Source: Ananas comosus (lineage: Eukaryota; Streptophyta; Magnoliopsida; Poales; Bromeliaceae). Taken from it: a DNA stretch of 64,000 nt. Positions 1 through 10,890 of this stretch are shown here, one piece after another (positions within the stretch are counted from its first letter, which is position 1; each line of letters starts with the position of its first letter). The notes under the pieces are model-generated. The model searched no databases. It had not been told where the DNA came from and worked only from the letters and a program-made list of their open reading frames with translations. The stretch covers positions 8,749,767-8,813,766 of the forward strand of contig NC_033641.1 of assembly GCF_001540865.1 (NCBI RefSeq), given 5' to 3'. Position numbers and translations under genes: made by a program.

Positions 1-924
1 TATTTCTCTCTAAATTTATCTTTTTCTTTCTAAACTAAGCTCTCTTTCTCCCTCTTTTCTAAAATCTCAACTCTCCTGCTCCCTCTAATATCGACTCTAT
101 TTCTCTTCCTATTTATTTAAGTATGTACTTTCTCTCTAACCTATGTTCTCTTTTCCTTTTTTCTAAAAAGATGTTGAAATTTTTTATAGTATTATCTAAA
201 ATTAATTAAAGAAATAAATTAATTAATTATATATTTTTTGTAATTTTAAATAATATAACTAATTAATATGACCGTACGAACCAAATACGGAAATACCACA
301 TTCTTAGTAATAAGATGAATAAAAATAAAATTCTCGGACATCTTTTTATTCTTAATAATTTTTCATAGTGCGAACCAAATGCGCCCTTAGAGTAAGATGT
401 TAACCTTATAATAAAGTGTCATGGAAGAGTTGATTAATTTAATTACAATTAATATTTAATTTAATTAGGACTTAATATTAAATAACTAATATTAAAAAAC
501 TTTTTGTATGACTTGATATGTAATTATATGCCCTCAAATATATACTATATAATTTGCTATAATCCCACTCACTTAAGACTACATAGATGTTTGGCTAGCT
601 TTCGAAAAGTGATTTTGCCATTTTGGGCTCAAAAGTGATTTTCGGCTCAGTAGAATATTCAGCAATCTCGTTTTTAAATCTGATTTTGATTTTCGAAACT
701 CAAAAATAGAAGTAGCTGAAACCTACTGCTTGAAATCTGATTCTGATTTTAGGCTCAAACTTTATAAAAATCCTTAATAATTGGTTTTGTGGCCCACTAA
801 TATCCTATATTATTAAACATAATCTCATTTGTTTTTAGGTGTTACTATTTGTGGCCCTTAATGAGTTGTCTCAATGTGCAGAACATGATGATGGTTTGGC
901 CTAAAGAGCCATTTGTGCATCAAT

Positions 925-977
<53 letters not shown>
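1..977. other. AT-rich gene-free stretch with transposon debris
   Basis: No coding exon is visible. The first 170 bases are CT-rich. Around 267-285 and 366-389 the phrase 'gaaccaaat' recurs inside AT-rich DNA, as in the ends of many small plant elements, so this may be the right part of an element that starts outside the window. At 588-800 a stretch rich in 'agtgattttggct'-like phrases looks like another degenerate repeat. A (TA)n then (GA)n microsatellite at 925-978 leads into the MITE that follows. Nothing more can be supported. Confidence 0.4.
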
Positions 978-981
<4 letters not shown>

Positions 982-1514
982 GAGCTAGAATACTAACGGT
1001 AGCAAACGGGCTCCGTTGCCACCCATTTGTTTTCAATGATGGAGCCTCTAAATCGATGATCGGCACCGTTGAATATGATCTATATTACTTGAAGTATCTA
1101 GAAACCAAATTTCAAATCTTTTCGAGATTATTAACCTAATGATCAAAGTGTTTCAAAATTTATAATTTTAATGGTCGATATGAGGTATTTTCTCGTTTAA
1201 CGGTGTAAAGATATTCAAATCAATTGAATTTTGGTTAGAAAATTTTTTAAACTATTTAGAACAAGATCTATACTCCCGATCTTGATTATAAGATTTCTAT
1301 TATCACTTTTTAAAGAATATTCATTTTCAGCCGTTCATTTTGTGTCCACTTGATGGACAAGAGAATAATATCGAAAAAGTATGAAATTTGATTTCTAGAT
1401 GCTTCAAATGGTATAGATTATGTTCAACGATGCCGATCGTTGATTTGGAAGCTCCATCATTGAAAACAAATGGTTGGCAACGAAGCCCGTTTGTTATCGA
1501 TAGCATTCTAGCTC

Positions 1515-1519
<5 letters not shown>
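978..1519. mobile_element. Palindromic MITE, subfamily A (ends AGTTGAGCTAGAAT)
   Basis: A 542-bp element whose two halves are inverted copies. The left end reads AGTTGAGCTAGAATACTAAC and the right end is its near reverse complement (ATTCTAGCTCAACT at about 1506-1519). Matching continues inward for about 150 bp, including the 'cgatgatcggcaccgttgaa' phrase and its inverse. It has no coding capacity. A GA/TA microsatellite abuts the left end and a 56-bp (TA)n tract the right end. The subterminal bases can fold back on themselves (GGTAGCAAACGG / CCGTTGCCACC), a feature shared with the other subfamilies in this window. Superfamily is unassigned because the TA flanks hide the target duplication. 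Confidence 0.85.

Positions 1520-1575
<56 letters not shown>
1520..1575. repeat. (TA)n microsatellite
   Basis: A near-perfect TA dinucleotide tract of about 56 bases directly at the right end of MITE A. Translating it gives an artificial Tyr-Ile repeat, which is not a gene. Confidence 0.95.
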
Positions 1576-1578
<3 letters not shown>

Positions 1579-2390
1579 TTTAATTAGACTTGTGCTTAAA
1601 GGTTCATTTAAGTGTCAAATTATGAACCTCTCATCTTTTGTACCTTCAAGATATCTAAAAATATAGAATCTAAAAAAAGAAAGAGTTGGAAGGTTGTGAC
1701 TTGGTGATTTGATTACAAAAAAAAGTTTCTTAGGCTATTAATTAATATGTTCGTAAATTTATGTAGCATCTTTGAATTAATGCATGTATGTCTAAATCAA
1801 TCATAATCTTTTACGGCTGAAAATGCGTAATGGGCATTTTAGATGTGATTTAAATGATTGACACTCAACTAATTCTATTGAGTTATGTTAGATGGTGAAA
1901 AATATACTCTGGAATAATAGGATAATTTCATGTTAAAATTAAGAATTAATATATCAATAGTTTATGGGAATTCCAGATGCCGGGTACAATGACAGTGAAT
2001 CTTTTGTCATTTTTGTTAGGATAAATTTTAATTTGCCTACCTGTGGTTTAGCTCTTTTTACTTTACTATTTTATGGTTTAAATGTTGTATTTAACTTCTA
2101 TTTGATTTAATTTTTTTATTTTATTATTCTGTGTGATTTAAAAAGTTATACTTAACTAGCATATAGTTATCAAAATATTTCACTTTGCTACCATATTTAA
2201 TAGTAGATTTTTCATACATAAATAAAAATAAAATCAAGGAGAAGTTAAACGTAACTTTTTGAATCACTGCATAGTAAAATAAAAATAAGCTAAACTGAAG
2301 TTTACTCACTTAGAATATTAGAAAATGAAATTAATTACTAGTTAAGACTCTAGGTCTAGCTCACCATTAATTGTGTGTGTGTGTATATAT
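1576..2390. other. Gene-free AT-rich spacer
   Basis: No exon, RNA gene or clear transposon end is visible. The DNA is AT-rich with short T runs, and a short (GT)n(TA)n microsatellite at about 2371-2390 abuts the next MITE. Confidence 0.5.
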
Positions 2391-2723
2391 AGAGTCCGAC
2401 TACTATACTCTTATGAGTACGATCGTCCTCGTATTCATAAGTTGTTTTTGATGATAGAGCTTCCGGATCGACGATCCACACCGTTAAATGTTATGTAGAA
2501 CACTTAAACGTTTAGAAATCAAATTTTATAATTTTTCGGCATCATTTACCTTGCAATCAAAAGGTCACAAAATTGACAATTTTTAACGGCCGGTATGGAA
2601 TATTTGCTAGTTTAACATTGTAAAAGAATCGGAATCGGTTGAATTTTTAATAGAAAATGTTATTCACTACCTAGATAAAGATCAATCACTCCGATCTTAA
2701 ATTGAAAAATCCGATCATCCATT

Positions 2724-5236
2724 TGTAGCACACTGGACCTTTGCAAATTGCGAGGTTCGAGTGTTCGATTTGTATTCCGAATTTTTCCACACTTGGTGGA
2801 GGGCCGTTGATGGTATACCAGCCTAAAAGTTCGATCTCGAGGATTTTGGGCAGAGTCCTGAGAGTTTTACTCTCAGGGACCGGTCCCTGATAGGAGAGAC
2901 CGGTCCCCCAGTGAATAGTGCTGCGTAGCCGGCGAGGCAACCGGTCCCTGGCAGTCGAGACCGGTCCCCGAGCGCGTCTGCGCGGGGAGAGACCGGTCCC
3001 GCGCAGGGAGAGACCGGTTCCCGAACGTTGGATTTTCGGGGGCAGGCTGAGAGACCGGTCCCAGGTCGGGGAGACCGGTCCCTCTGGGCGAAAACTGCCC
3101 AGACCGGGCTGATGTAAATTTGAGTTTTTGAGGGGCCTATGTGGATTTTGTTACTTTAGAGGCTATAAGCAGCCTCTCCTCCCCTCTCACTCTCATTTTC
3201 TCTCCCTCACACTCTTCCTACACTTCTAGAGAGAGAAAGGGAAGGAGAAGAAGGAGAAGGAGAGGAGAAGAGCTTGCTTGGAGGCCTTGGAGCACCATCT
3301 TCTTCCTCATTTCTCACCTTTGGTGGCTTTGAACTTGCGGTTGGAGCTTTGTGGAGGATCAAACTTCAACCCTACTTGGTTTTGAGCTTGGATTGGAGCT
3401 TCTCTTGAGGTTGGTAGCTTGTAATCCCCATTTGATACATGTTTTCCTAGGTTTTACTAGATGAAACCCTAGATTTTGGGATTTAGGGTTTATTTTGGGG
3501 GTTTTTGAATTTGGGGGCTTTGGAACCAAATTGATGGGTTTAGAACCTTTGTTTAGGTTAGATTGGAAGGACTCTAACTCCCATTTGGAGATCGTGAGAG
3601 CCTTCTTCGCAATCGGTAAGTTTTCTCCAACCCTAGCTTGAGGAGCTTAATGATTGAGCTATTTGCTCTTCGTTTCGTTTGGGTGACCCTATTTTTGATG
3701 TTTCTAGGGTACTAGGAAGCTTGTGGATACCTTCGTTCGGCGAAACGAAGAAGTCGATTTTGGTGGGTTTGACTTCATGAAAATGGGGCAAAATGGCCCC
3801 TATGCCTTCTAAACTTTTTGTAAAGTATTTTTGAATGCAAATTCATGCTAAACATGATTTATATGAATTTTAGAACACTTAACATGCATGCCTCATGTAT
3901 CGTAAAATTTGTACTCCATATAGTAGAGCTATATGTGTAGATTGCATGCATTGTGGATAGTGCTTGGTTTTGCAAGTTGAGAACATGTCTCCATGCTAGA
4001 GTTGAGTGAATTATGCATCATGAACATATTAATGCCATGCTTGGAACTCGTTGAACAAAAGTGTCATCAAGGGGCACTTGAAACTAGTAAACTATTAAAC
4101 TGCAACATAGAGACATGTTGATAGGCCACTACATATCTGCTACATTCCATGTTAGAGACATGATGACATAGAGATAGGCCATTGAGATACTTGATATATT
4201 CCATGTTGTTAGACATGAGGACTTGGTTCTTGAGACGGATCATTGCTTGCTTGCCATTGTGCTCATTCGCACATGCTTGTGAGGGTCGCTCCCTACAAGC
4301 CGGCACTCCGGAGATAGCCATCGCGACATATGCTCGCCCGTGCGGGATTGGGCGCCGAAGTGGATTGCCGTGGGGGAGGCTCATCCCTAGAGTGGGGATG
4401 TTGACTACCACGGGGCCATTAGGCACGGCGCAGGCTAGACAGCCTTCGGGTGGGTCTTATATGATTGGGACTTAGTGACAGAACGTGCTATGTGAACTTT
4501 AAAACTATTAAAGTAGACTTGGACTAGAATAGTAAACAATGACACCTTTGCTATTTCTGCATTGAGGACATCGGATTAGTTGCATTTCTATGCTTATCCA
4601 TGTCATACACATCCTTGTACATTCATGATATCGTTGCTTCATTACTTGTGCAAATCATGCTAAGTAGAAATTCTATGTTATAGTGAGTTACATTTTATTT
4701 ACCTTTCGCTTTACTACATTGTTAGTCACTGACCTCTTTTTGTAGTTTTGGGCCTTGTGGTGCATTCACTGAAGTCAGTAATTGCCCACTGGGAACTATT
4801 TTTAATAGTTCTTACGCCCTCTTTCTCGTGGTTTCTTTCAGAGCCTTCTGCACCGGCGGAGGCACGGGATCGCGGCAAGGGGATCGCATAGCTAGCTAGC
4901 GAGGAGCGGTTCTTTGCCTAGGTGGTTTGCTCTTTCTTTTTGTAGTTGGGAGAGTGAGAGATTTTGTATCCATGTATAGAGACCACCTATGTACCTACTT
5001 TTAGCACTTGTATTTGGGATTTCCTATTGTATTTACTTTATGTCTTATTTAGTGGATTTACAGTTTTACTCTTATCCTTTGTTGTAGCATTTAGATATTT
5101 ATTATGCTCTGATACTCCTAGATGTCTTTCATGATTGCTTTTATTATTGTTGTTTTTAGACGCCTTATACGTTTTAGACGTATGGCGGGTCTGGACATGT
5201 GCCAGGCGGGCTTCCGCTGGGTCCCGGGGCGTGACA
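2724..5236. mobile_element. Solo LTR, probably Ty3/gypsy type, about 2.5 kb
   Basis: The insert starts TGTAGCAC and ends GGGGCGTGACA, the TG...CA boundaries of an LTR. It is flanked by the 5-bp target duplication CCATT (2719-2723 and 5237-5241). The neighbouring MITE copy at 5654-6203 shows the uninterrupted target. No gag-pol reading frame, internal region or second LTR is seen, so it is a solo LTR left by recombination between the two LTRs. The ending GTCCCGGGGCGTGACA resembles plant gypsy LTRs of the Tekay/Del kind; that assignment is inference. It carries a cluster of ACCGGT repeats near its start and GC-rich patches around 4250-4450 and 4850-4920. Confidence 0.88.
2875..3085. repeat. Interspersed GACCGGTCCC repeat inside the solo LTR
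   Basis: About eight copies of a palindromic ACCGGT core, mostly as GAGACCGGTCCC, occur at irregular spacing of about 20-35 bp. The spacers are unrelated and of uneven length, so this is not a regular satellite and not a CRISPR array. It could be a protein-binding cluster in the LTR promoter region or simple amplification of a short motif. Confidence 0.75.
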
Positions 5237-5459
5237 CCATTTTTAGGACGTTGTTCGATTTTAACCATTCATTTTATGCACACATGATGGATTTTATAAT
5301 GATTTCGAAAAATTACGAAATTTATTTTCTATATAGAAGTTTCAAATACTCTAAATCATATTTAACGGAGTGGATCATCGATTCGAAAGCTTGATCATCA
5401 AAAACAACTTATGAGTACGAAGGACTCGATACTCATAAGAGTATAGTAGCCCTACTCTA

Positions 5460-6199
5460 TATGAGTCCGACTACTATACTCTTATGAGTACCATCGCCCT
5501 CGTACTCATAAATTGTTTTTGATGATAGAGCTTCCGGATCGACGATCCACACCGTTAAACATTATCTAGAACATTTAAAATGTCTAGAAATCAAATTTTA
5601 TAATTTTTCGACATCATTTACCTTACGATCAAAAGGTCACAAAATTGACAACTTATGAGTCTGACTACTCTACTCTTACGAGTATAGAGCCGTTCGTACT
5701 CATAAGTTGTTTTCGATGTTGGGCTTTTCAAATTGACGATCCACACCGTTAAACATAATCTACAGTATTTGAAACTTCTAGAAAATAAATTTCATAATTT
5801 TTCGAAATCATTATAAAGTCCATCAAGTGGGTATATAAAATGAACTTTTAAAATCGAACGACATTCTAAAATAGATGATCGGATCCTTCAATTTAAGATT
5901 GGAGTTATAAATCTTTATTTACGTAGTGAATATAATTTTCTATCAAAAATTCAAGCTATTTCGAATCTTTTTCACCATTAAACTAGCAAATATCTCATAC
6001 CGGCCGTTAAAAATTGTCAATTTTGTGAGCCCTTGATCGTAAGGTAATTGATATCGAAAAATTATAAAATTTGATTTCTAGAAGTTTTAAATGCTTTAGA
6101 TAATGTTTAACGGTATAGATCGTCGATTCGGAAGCTCTATCATCAAAAACAACTTATGAGTATGAAGGCGATCGTACTCGTAAGAGTATAGTAGCCGGA

Positions 6200-6203
<4 letters not shown>
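5460..6203. mobile_element. Palindromic MITE, subfamily B: partial copy followed by a full copy
   Basis: A left-half fragment (5460-5653) begins with the subfamily B end AGTCCGACTACTATACTC and stops abruptly. At about 5654 a second copy starts (GAGTCTGACTACTCTACTC) and runs to AGTATAGTAGCCGGACTCT at 6185-6203. The full copy has matching inverted halves and is about 550 bp. A (CT)n(TA)n microsatellite follows its right end. It has no coding capacity. Confidence 0.8.
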
Positions 6204-6234
<31 letters not shown>

Positions 6235-7940
6235 GCCACTTTAGTTGCCCTTCTCCCATATTATAATCTAGAAGTGGCCAACAATTAATATTTTTTTAAC
6301 CGAAAGAGGCCAATTGGTGAAAAACTATTACAGTGTTTATGGCGCGGATTAGAATAACAAGCTTTAGATGATTCTGATAATTATTGGTGATTGAGAGAAG
6401 AATATAAATATTTTTTATCGTTCAGAAATAATAATCGCTCCGTATTAAATTTCTAATGGCTCAGTCAATCTATAAATGGTTGATTGCATTGTTAGTTCTC
6501 GTAAGTGGAGCAACTATTTTTCCTATTAAATCGCTCTTCCTCGCATCTGAATTCGAAACATTGTGATAGACAATAAGTGAATTTGAATTAAATAAAAAAA
6601 GCAATAATGCTAGGAATCTAGTGGAACTTGAATTCAGAACTTCCTATTCTGATATCATGTTAAATTAATTATATTATACATGCCATTATATTCCAAAAGT
6701 TTAAGCTATTAGAAATATTATTTTTAATATTTATATTCATTATTTGTTAAAAAATATCTTCAAAAAAATATTATATTGTATATTGTGTGTATGTAGTTTA
6801 ATTAATACACTATTACTCAAATATAGTAATGCACTATCATGTAGCTTTTCTCATATATATAGTATCTGTAAAAACCTATATTTAGAAATGATAATACTAT
6901 ACTTTTCTAAACAATAAAGAGAGTACTAAGTTGTAAATGCAGCACTATAATACAAAAGCTTTTCTTCTTTTTGTTTTGTTTTTTTTTTTTTTTCACTAGG
7001 GTAAGTTTCACCACTGATGTGGTAGACATGCATGGTCCAATTAATAGTATTTAGTGCTTTGACTGCTAATCAGAAGGGGTTAGGAACTTAGGATGGAGTC
7101 AAGAAAGAAGAGAGAGAAAGATAATAGAAGGTGACTAGGGGGGAGGAACCTTAAACATCATACATGTTTCTCTTTCCAAAAGAAAGAGAGAGAAAAAAAA
7201 ATATATATTCCCCACCACCATCCCCACTTGCATGTAGGTTTACAACTATGGACAGTGATGCAGAGTACCCACACCAATACCTCTTTCTATCCTTTTTCTC
7301 TCATCCTAGAAGTAGTACATTTTTGCTTGCACTTGGTGTATCAGTACAACTTGTATAGCGCACCTTACTGTTCATCCATTTCAGTTAAACTATATAAGTT
7401 TGATGCACCGTTCGATTTGATTTGATTTTGATGCTTCATTTCTCAGTCTAATTCAAGTATGTATGACGATTATATGTTCAAATTGAACAAAATAGTTAAA
7501 TGATTTAATTGAACCGAGCAGAACTAAATCTGATTCTGCTCGGTTAGGCTTAGCCAATTTAATTTAAAGATTATTCTCTTTACGTTTGATTCTAGTCATT
7601 TGGATTTGATGGCTGTAATTTACCATTACATATTCGATCAAATCATTAAAAAAATTATTTAATTAACTTGAAGATATGAAAGAAAATCATTTATAAGTGA
7701 GTGGCTAGATACTTGTTTTCAATTTGGTTTGGTTCAATTTTCTCAACCAAAGCAAAACAGAAAGCAACATACAGAACTTGTTTAAATTAGAAAGCATAAC
7801 AAAATATTAATAAACAGATCAAACGGATTATCTTATTTTGCATTACTTGGTTTGATTTATGCCTTATGGAGTCATCATATATACAATCTTGCTGATGATT
7901 AATTTAAGTATGGAATATAATGAATGGCTAGCAAATGAAG

Positions 7941-7971
<31 letters not shown>
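6204..7971. other. Gene-free stretch
   Basis: AT-rich DNA with a poly-T tract near 6980. Two short overlapping open frames at 7164-7425 have no recognisable domain, no splice partner and no conserved motif, so I do not call them genes. The phrase 'gctcggttaggctt' near 7545 is isolated. (TA)n(GA)n repeats at 7941-7970 border the next MITE. Confidence 0.45.
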
Positions 7972-8417
7972 CGCTAGGCTGTTATACTATCGGTAGCACG
8001 GAAGCCTCCGTGCTACCAAATTGTTTTCAATGATCGGCTCCGTTAGACTTGATTTACACTATTAAAAGTATTTGAAAACTAAATTTCATAAATTTTTGGC
8101 ATCATTTACCTATTAAACGAGTAGTCTAAACATGAACAGCTAAAAATAAAAATCTCCTAAAATATGATGATAAAAGACTTGAATTTAAGATCAGAGATAA
8201 TGATCTTACTCTAAATAGTGAAAAAAAAAATTTATAAAAATTTCATNATTTTGAGACCTTTTGATCACTAGCTAAATGATGTCGAAAAATTATGAAATTT
8301 ATTTTTCAAATATTTTTAATAGTGTAGATCAAGTCTAACGGAGCCGGTCATCGATTTGGAAGCCGCATCATTGAAAATAATTTGGTAGCACGGAGGTCCG
8401 ATAGTATACCAGCCTAG

Positions 8418-8420
<3 letters not shown>
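7972..8420. mobile_element. Palindromic MITE, subfamily D (GGTAGCACGGA hairpin)
   Basis: Inverted ends GCTAGGCTGTTATACTATCG (left) and CGATAGTATACCAGCCTAGC in inverse (right). The left cap is a perfect 11-bp hairpin, GGTAGCACGGA-AGCC-TCCGTGCTACC. The right cap has lost one arm of that hairpin. The interior shares 'atcggctccgttagacttga' with subfamily H at 55.6 kb. One unknown base (N) lies at 8247 in the middle. Flanked by (TA)n(GA)n on the left and (TA)n on the right. Confidence 0.83.
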
Positions 8421-8451
<31 letters not shown>

Positions 8452-8579
8452 TGCATGTTTGCATGGGTGCACCAGGTTGAGGCAATAGTTTCTAACCATT
8501 GATGCATTAACACCCATTAATAAAACAGCTCCTGGTACAAATCATCACACTCACACACACACAAGCACCCACACCCACA

Positions 8580-8585
8580 CCCAAC

Positions 8586-8622
<37 letters not shown>

Positions 8623-8760
8623 CATAATAATTAAATAACCAGTTACTCCTTTTTGAGCTATATATCATCACACTTCCACATCAAACACAATCTCTCCCAC
8701 AGCCCACCACCCTTAATTCTCTCCTTCATTCCTTCTCCAAGAGAGAGAGAGAGAGAGAGC
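8580..8760 (+). promoter_or_regulatory. GA-rich upstream region of the ARGOS-like gene
   Basis: Two (GA)n tracts (about 8587-8621 and 8741-8759), with CACA/CCCACA-rich DNA between and before them, lie 5' of the organ-size gene. GA repeats in plant promoters and 5' leaders can bind BBR/BPC GAGA factors. Here this is only inference from position. The transcription start cannot be placed by eye. Confidence 0.35.
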
Positions 8761-8881
8761 ACATGCATGCTTTTGATCTTATGTGTCACTGGGTTTTGAA
8801 GGGAAACACTCCTCACCCCAAGAAGTTTTTAAACCCCATTTTGTTGAAGTCCAAATAGTGATGAGATAAAGAGGAGAATAG

Positions 8882-9321
8882 GTAATTATTGTTCATGTTA
8901 CTACTTCCTCTTCATATATTGTTTCTTTTTTTCTCTCTTTTCCCCCTTCTTTTGAATGAACTAGTTCATGCATACCTTCATATAATCTATATTTATATGT
9001 TCTTTCTCTTTTATCCTGACATTTTATGGCCATAGTACCAAATAATGGGATTACTTAATTTCTCTATGTTTTCTTAATTTCTTGCATCTCTTGTAGTTTT
9101 TTTTATAATGAAATACACAAAAATTAGGCATTTTTTAATCTAATGTGTGACCTAGCTAGCTAGCTATACACATATATATATATATAGCTGCTTATTAATC
9201 TATTTATCTATTAATTTTTAACTGCTGAAGATTAATTACTATACTCTTCAATGGAATCACTCATTAGATATTTTTTTAGGTCAATATTACTAATCATTTT
9301 GTTTTCTTTGGATCTTAGCAG
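8882..9321 (+). other. Putative 5'UTR intron of the ARGOS-like gene
   Basis: A good donor (AATAG|GTAATT, at 8881/8882) and acceptor (TTAGCAG|GTCAAAG, at 9321/9322) with a T-rich tract before the acceptor bracket this segment. An intron in the leader would place the upstream DNA (about 8640-8881) in exon 1. Not confirmed; cDNA would settle it. Confidence 0.4.
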
Positions 9322-9408
9322 GTCAAAGTTGACCTGATCTTATCTACTGCTTCAAAACAGTATAAAGTTTGGATCCAGTACTCCATGTGATTCTACTGTT
9401 TGAACTTT

Positions 9409-9450
9409 ATGAACCTGGCCATGGTTATTTCTGATCATACGAGTACTTGA
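9409..9450 (+). promoter_or_regulatory. Upstream ORF (13 codons) in the ARGOS-like leader
   Basis: An ATG at 9409 opens a 13-residue frame ending in TGA at 9450, 56 bases before the main start. Just before it, at 9385-9390, is an ATG immediately followed by TGA, a minimal 'AUG-stop'. If this DNA is in the mature leader, both would be expected to lower translation of the main frame. Confidence 0.45.
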
Positions 9451-9467
9451 ATTATATATACATCTAC

Positions 9468-9501
<34 letters not shown>

Positions 9502-9506
9502 TTGAG

Positions 9507-9651
9507 ATGCTCAACTCAGATTCAAAATCTCAAAAAGATGAAACTCATGATCACACAAAGCGCCACCAAGTTGGTGGATTGAAGAGCAAATCATCAAGAG
9601 AAAATGTTCCTACACCAAGTGGATCAACCACTACTGTAGCAGTTGCAAAAG

Positions 9652-9691
<40 letters not shown>

Positions 9692-9926
9692 GCAGCAACA
9701 GGAACAACAACATGGCACAGAGAAAAGATCAAACTACTACAGTGTAGAGTCATTCCTTGTGCTTGTTTTGCTCACTGTTTCATTGCTTGTGCTTCCGCTT
9801 GTTCTGCCGCCGCTGCCGCCTCCGCCGTCGCTGCTGCTGCTGCTTCCGATCGGCATACTCGTCGTGCTCATGCTCTTGGCCTTCATGCATTCCGATATTC
9901 GGAACATCGGCGCCTTTTACATGTAG
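9507..9926 (+). CDS. ARGOS / organ-size-related (OSR) family protein
   Basis: A 139-residue protein of the plant ARGOS/ARL/OSR family, small membrane proteins that promote organ growth and dampen ethylene response. The diagnostic C-terminal domain (about residues 77-128) reads YYSVESFLVLVLLTVSLLVL, then the hallmark LPPLPPPP (about 100-108), then a second hydrophobic helix (LLLLLPIGILVVLMLLAFM). The two helices around the proline turn suggest a membrane hairpin, in the ER in studied members. The N-terminal half is polar and carries a 16-residue glutamine run (CAA/CAG codons at 9654-9701), likely length-polymorphic. The true start is the ATG at 9507. The open frame extends 60 bases further 5' only through a (TA)n tract without an ATG. 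Single coding exon, as usual for the family. Confidence 0.88.
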
Positions 9927-10107
9927 ATTTAAACCTACCTACCTAGCTAGCTAGCTATAGAGTCCTTTTTTGTGGGGAAAGATTGAGAAAAGTAAGTAAA
10001 GAAGATAAGTTTTTTTTTTTCCCTTTTTTGTGTGTCAATTATTTGTTTTTATGCTTACAAAGTGTTATATTGATATCACTTGAAATAGCTTCTTGATGAT
10101 AGTGATC

Positions 10108-10108
10108 T

Positions 10109-10141
<33 letters not shown>
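10108..10141. repeat. (TA)n microsatellite
   Basis: A TA dinucleotide run just 3' of the ARGOS-like gene. No other signal. Confidence 0.9.
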
Positions 10142-10144
<3 letters not shown>

Positions 10145-10318
10145 CTATAAATTCGTTTGCGTGAGATGCATCCCCTCCGAGCTTTGGAGATACAGTATTC
10201 CATCCAAATCCGAAAGCTCCATCGACAAAAACTGATAGTACAGCAAGTAAGCAGTGTCTCTTACACAGATGTGTCTGATAAAATTTTGTTTTTATAGGTA
10301 TACACACACACACTCAAA

Positions 10319-10828
10319 ATTGAGCTGAAATACTATCAGAAATAAATGGGCTTCGTTGTCATCCATTTATTTTCGATAATTGAGCCTCCAAATCGACGAT
10401 CGGTATTATTGAATATGATCTATACCACTTGAAGCATCTAGAAATCAAATTTTATATTTTTTCGATATTGTTCTCCTGTCCATCAAGTAGACACAGAAAT
10501 AAACGGCTGAAAATGAATATCTTTTAAAAAGTGAGGATAAGAGTCTTATAATCAATATTAAGAGTATAAATCTTGTTCTAAATAGTTTAAAAACTTTTCT
10601 AATCAAATTTCAATTGATTTGGATATTTTTACGCCATTAAATTAGAAAACGTCCTATATCGATCATTAAAATTACAAATTTTAAAACTCTTTAATCATTA
10701 GGCCAATAATGTCGAAAATATTTAAAATTTGGTTTCTAAATACTTTAAGTGGTATAGATCATATTCAACGATACCGATGATCGATTTAAAGGTTCCATCA
10801 TCAAAAACAAAGAGGTTTTTTAGCTCAA

Positions 10829-10829
<1 letters not shown>
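10319..10829. mobile_element. Palindromic MITE, subfamily A, second copy
   Basis: Left end TTGAGCTGAAATACTATCAG and right end TTAGCTCAA as inverse, with matching internal inverted halves ('tcgacgatcggtattattga' and its inverse). About 511 bp. (CA)n precedes the left end and (CT)n(TA)n follows the right end (10830-10889). It is a diverged relative of the 978-1519 element. Confidence 0.8.

Positions 10830-10889
<60 letters not shown>

Positions 10890-10890
<1 letters not shown>

Larger units (their letters stand above)
2391..5459. mobile_element. Palindromic MITE, subfamily B, split by a solo LTR
   Basis: The left end reads AGAGTCCGACTACTATACTC and the right end at 5440-5459 is the near reverse complement (GAGTATAGTAGCCCTACTCT). 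Removing the nested LTR (2724-5236) and one 5-bp target copy leaves about 550 bp, the size of the other palindromic MITEs here. Each end carries a hairpin with a 13-bp stem (CTTATGAGTACGA / TCGTACTCATAAG). The internal 'gatcgacgatccacaccgtt' phrase is shared with the copies at 5460-6203 and 22637-23172. Confidence 0.85.

Noticed and set aside
1388..1576. Frame ending in a long Tyr-Ile repeat
   Set aside because: It is translation of a (TA)n microsatellite at a MITE end; the same applies to similar frames near 8.4, 10.1, 10.8, 22.6 and 36.1 kb.
2875..3085. Repeated GACCGGTCCC blocks as a possible CRISPR array
   Set aside because: Spacing is uneven, the repeat is only about 10-12 bases, the host is a plant nucleus and the block lies inside an LTR.
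5038..5394. Short frames at the right end of the 2.5 kb solo LTR
   Set aside because: They cross the LTR/MITE junction and contain no gag, protease or polymerase motif.
8247..8247. N at 8247 as a possible mis-join like the one at 35372
   Set aside because: No duplicated flank was found around it; the palindromic MITE reads through normally, so it is probably a single ambiguous base.
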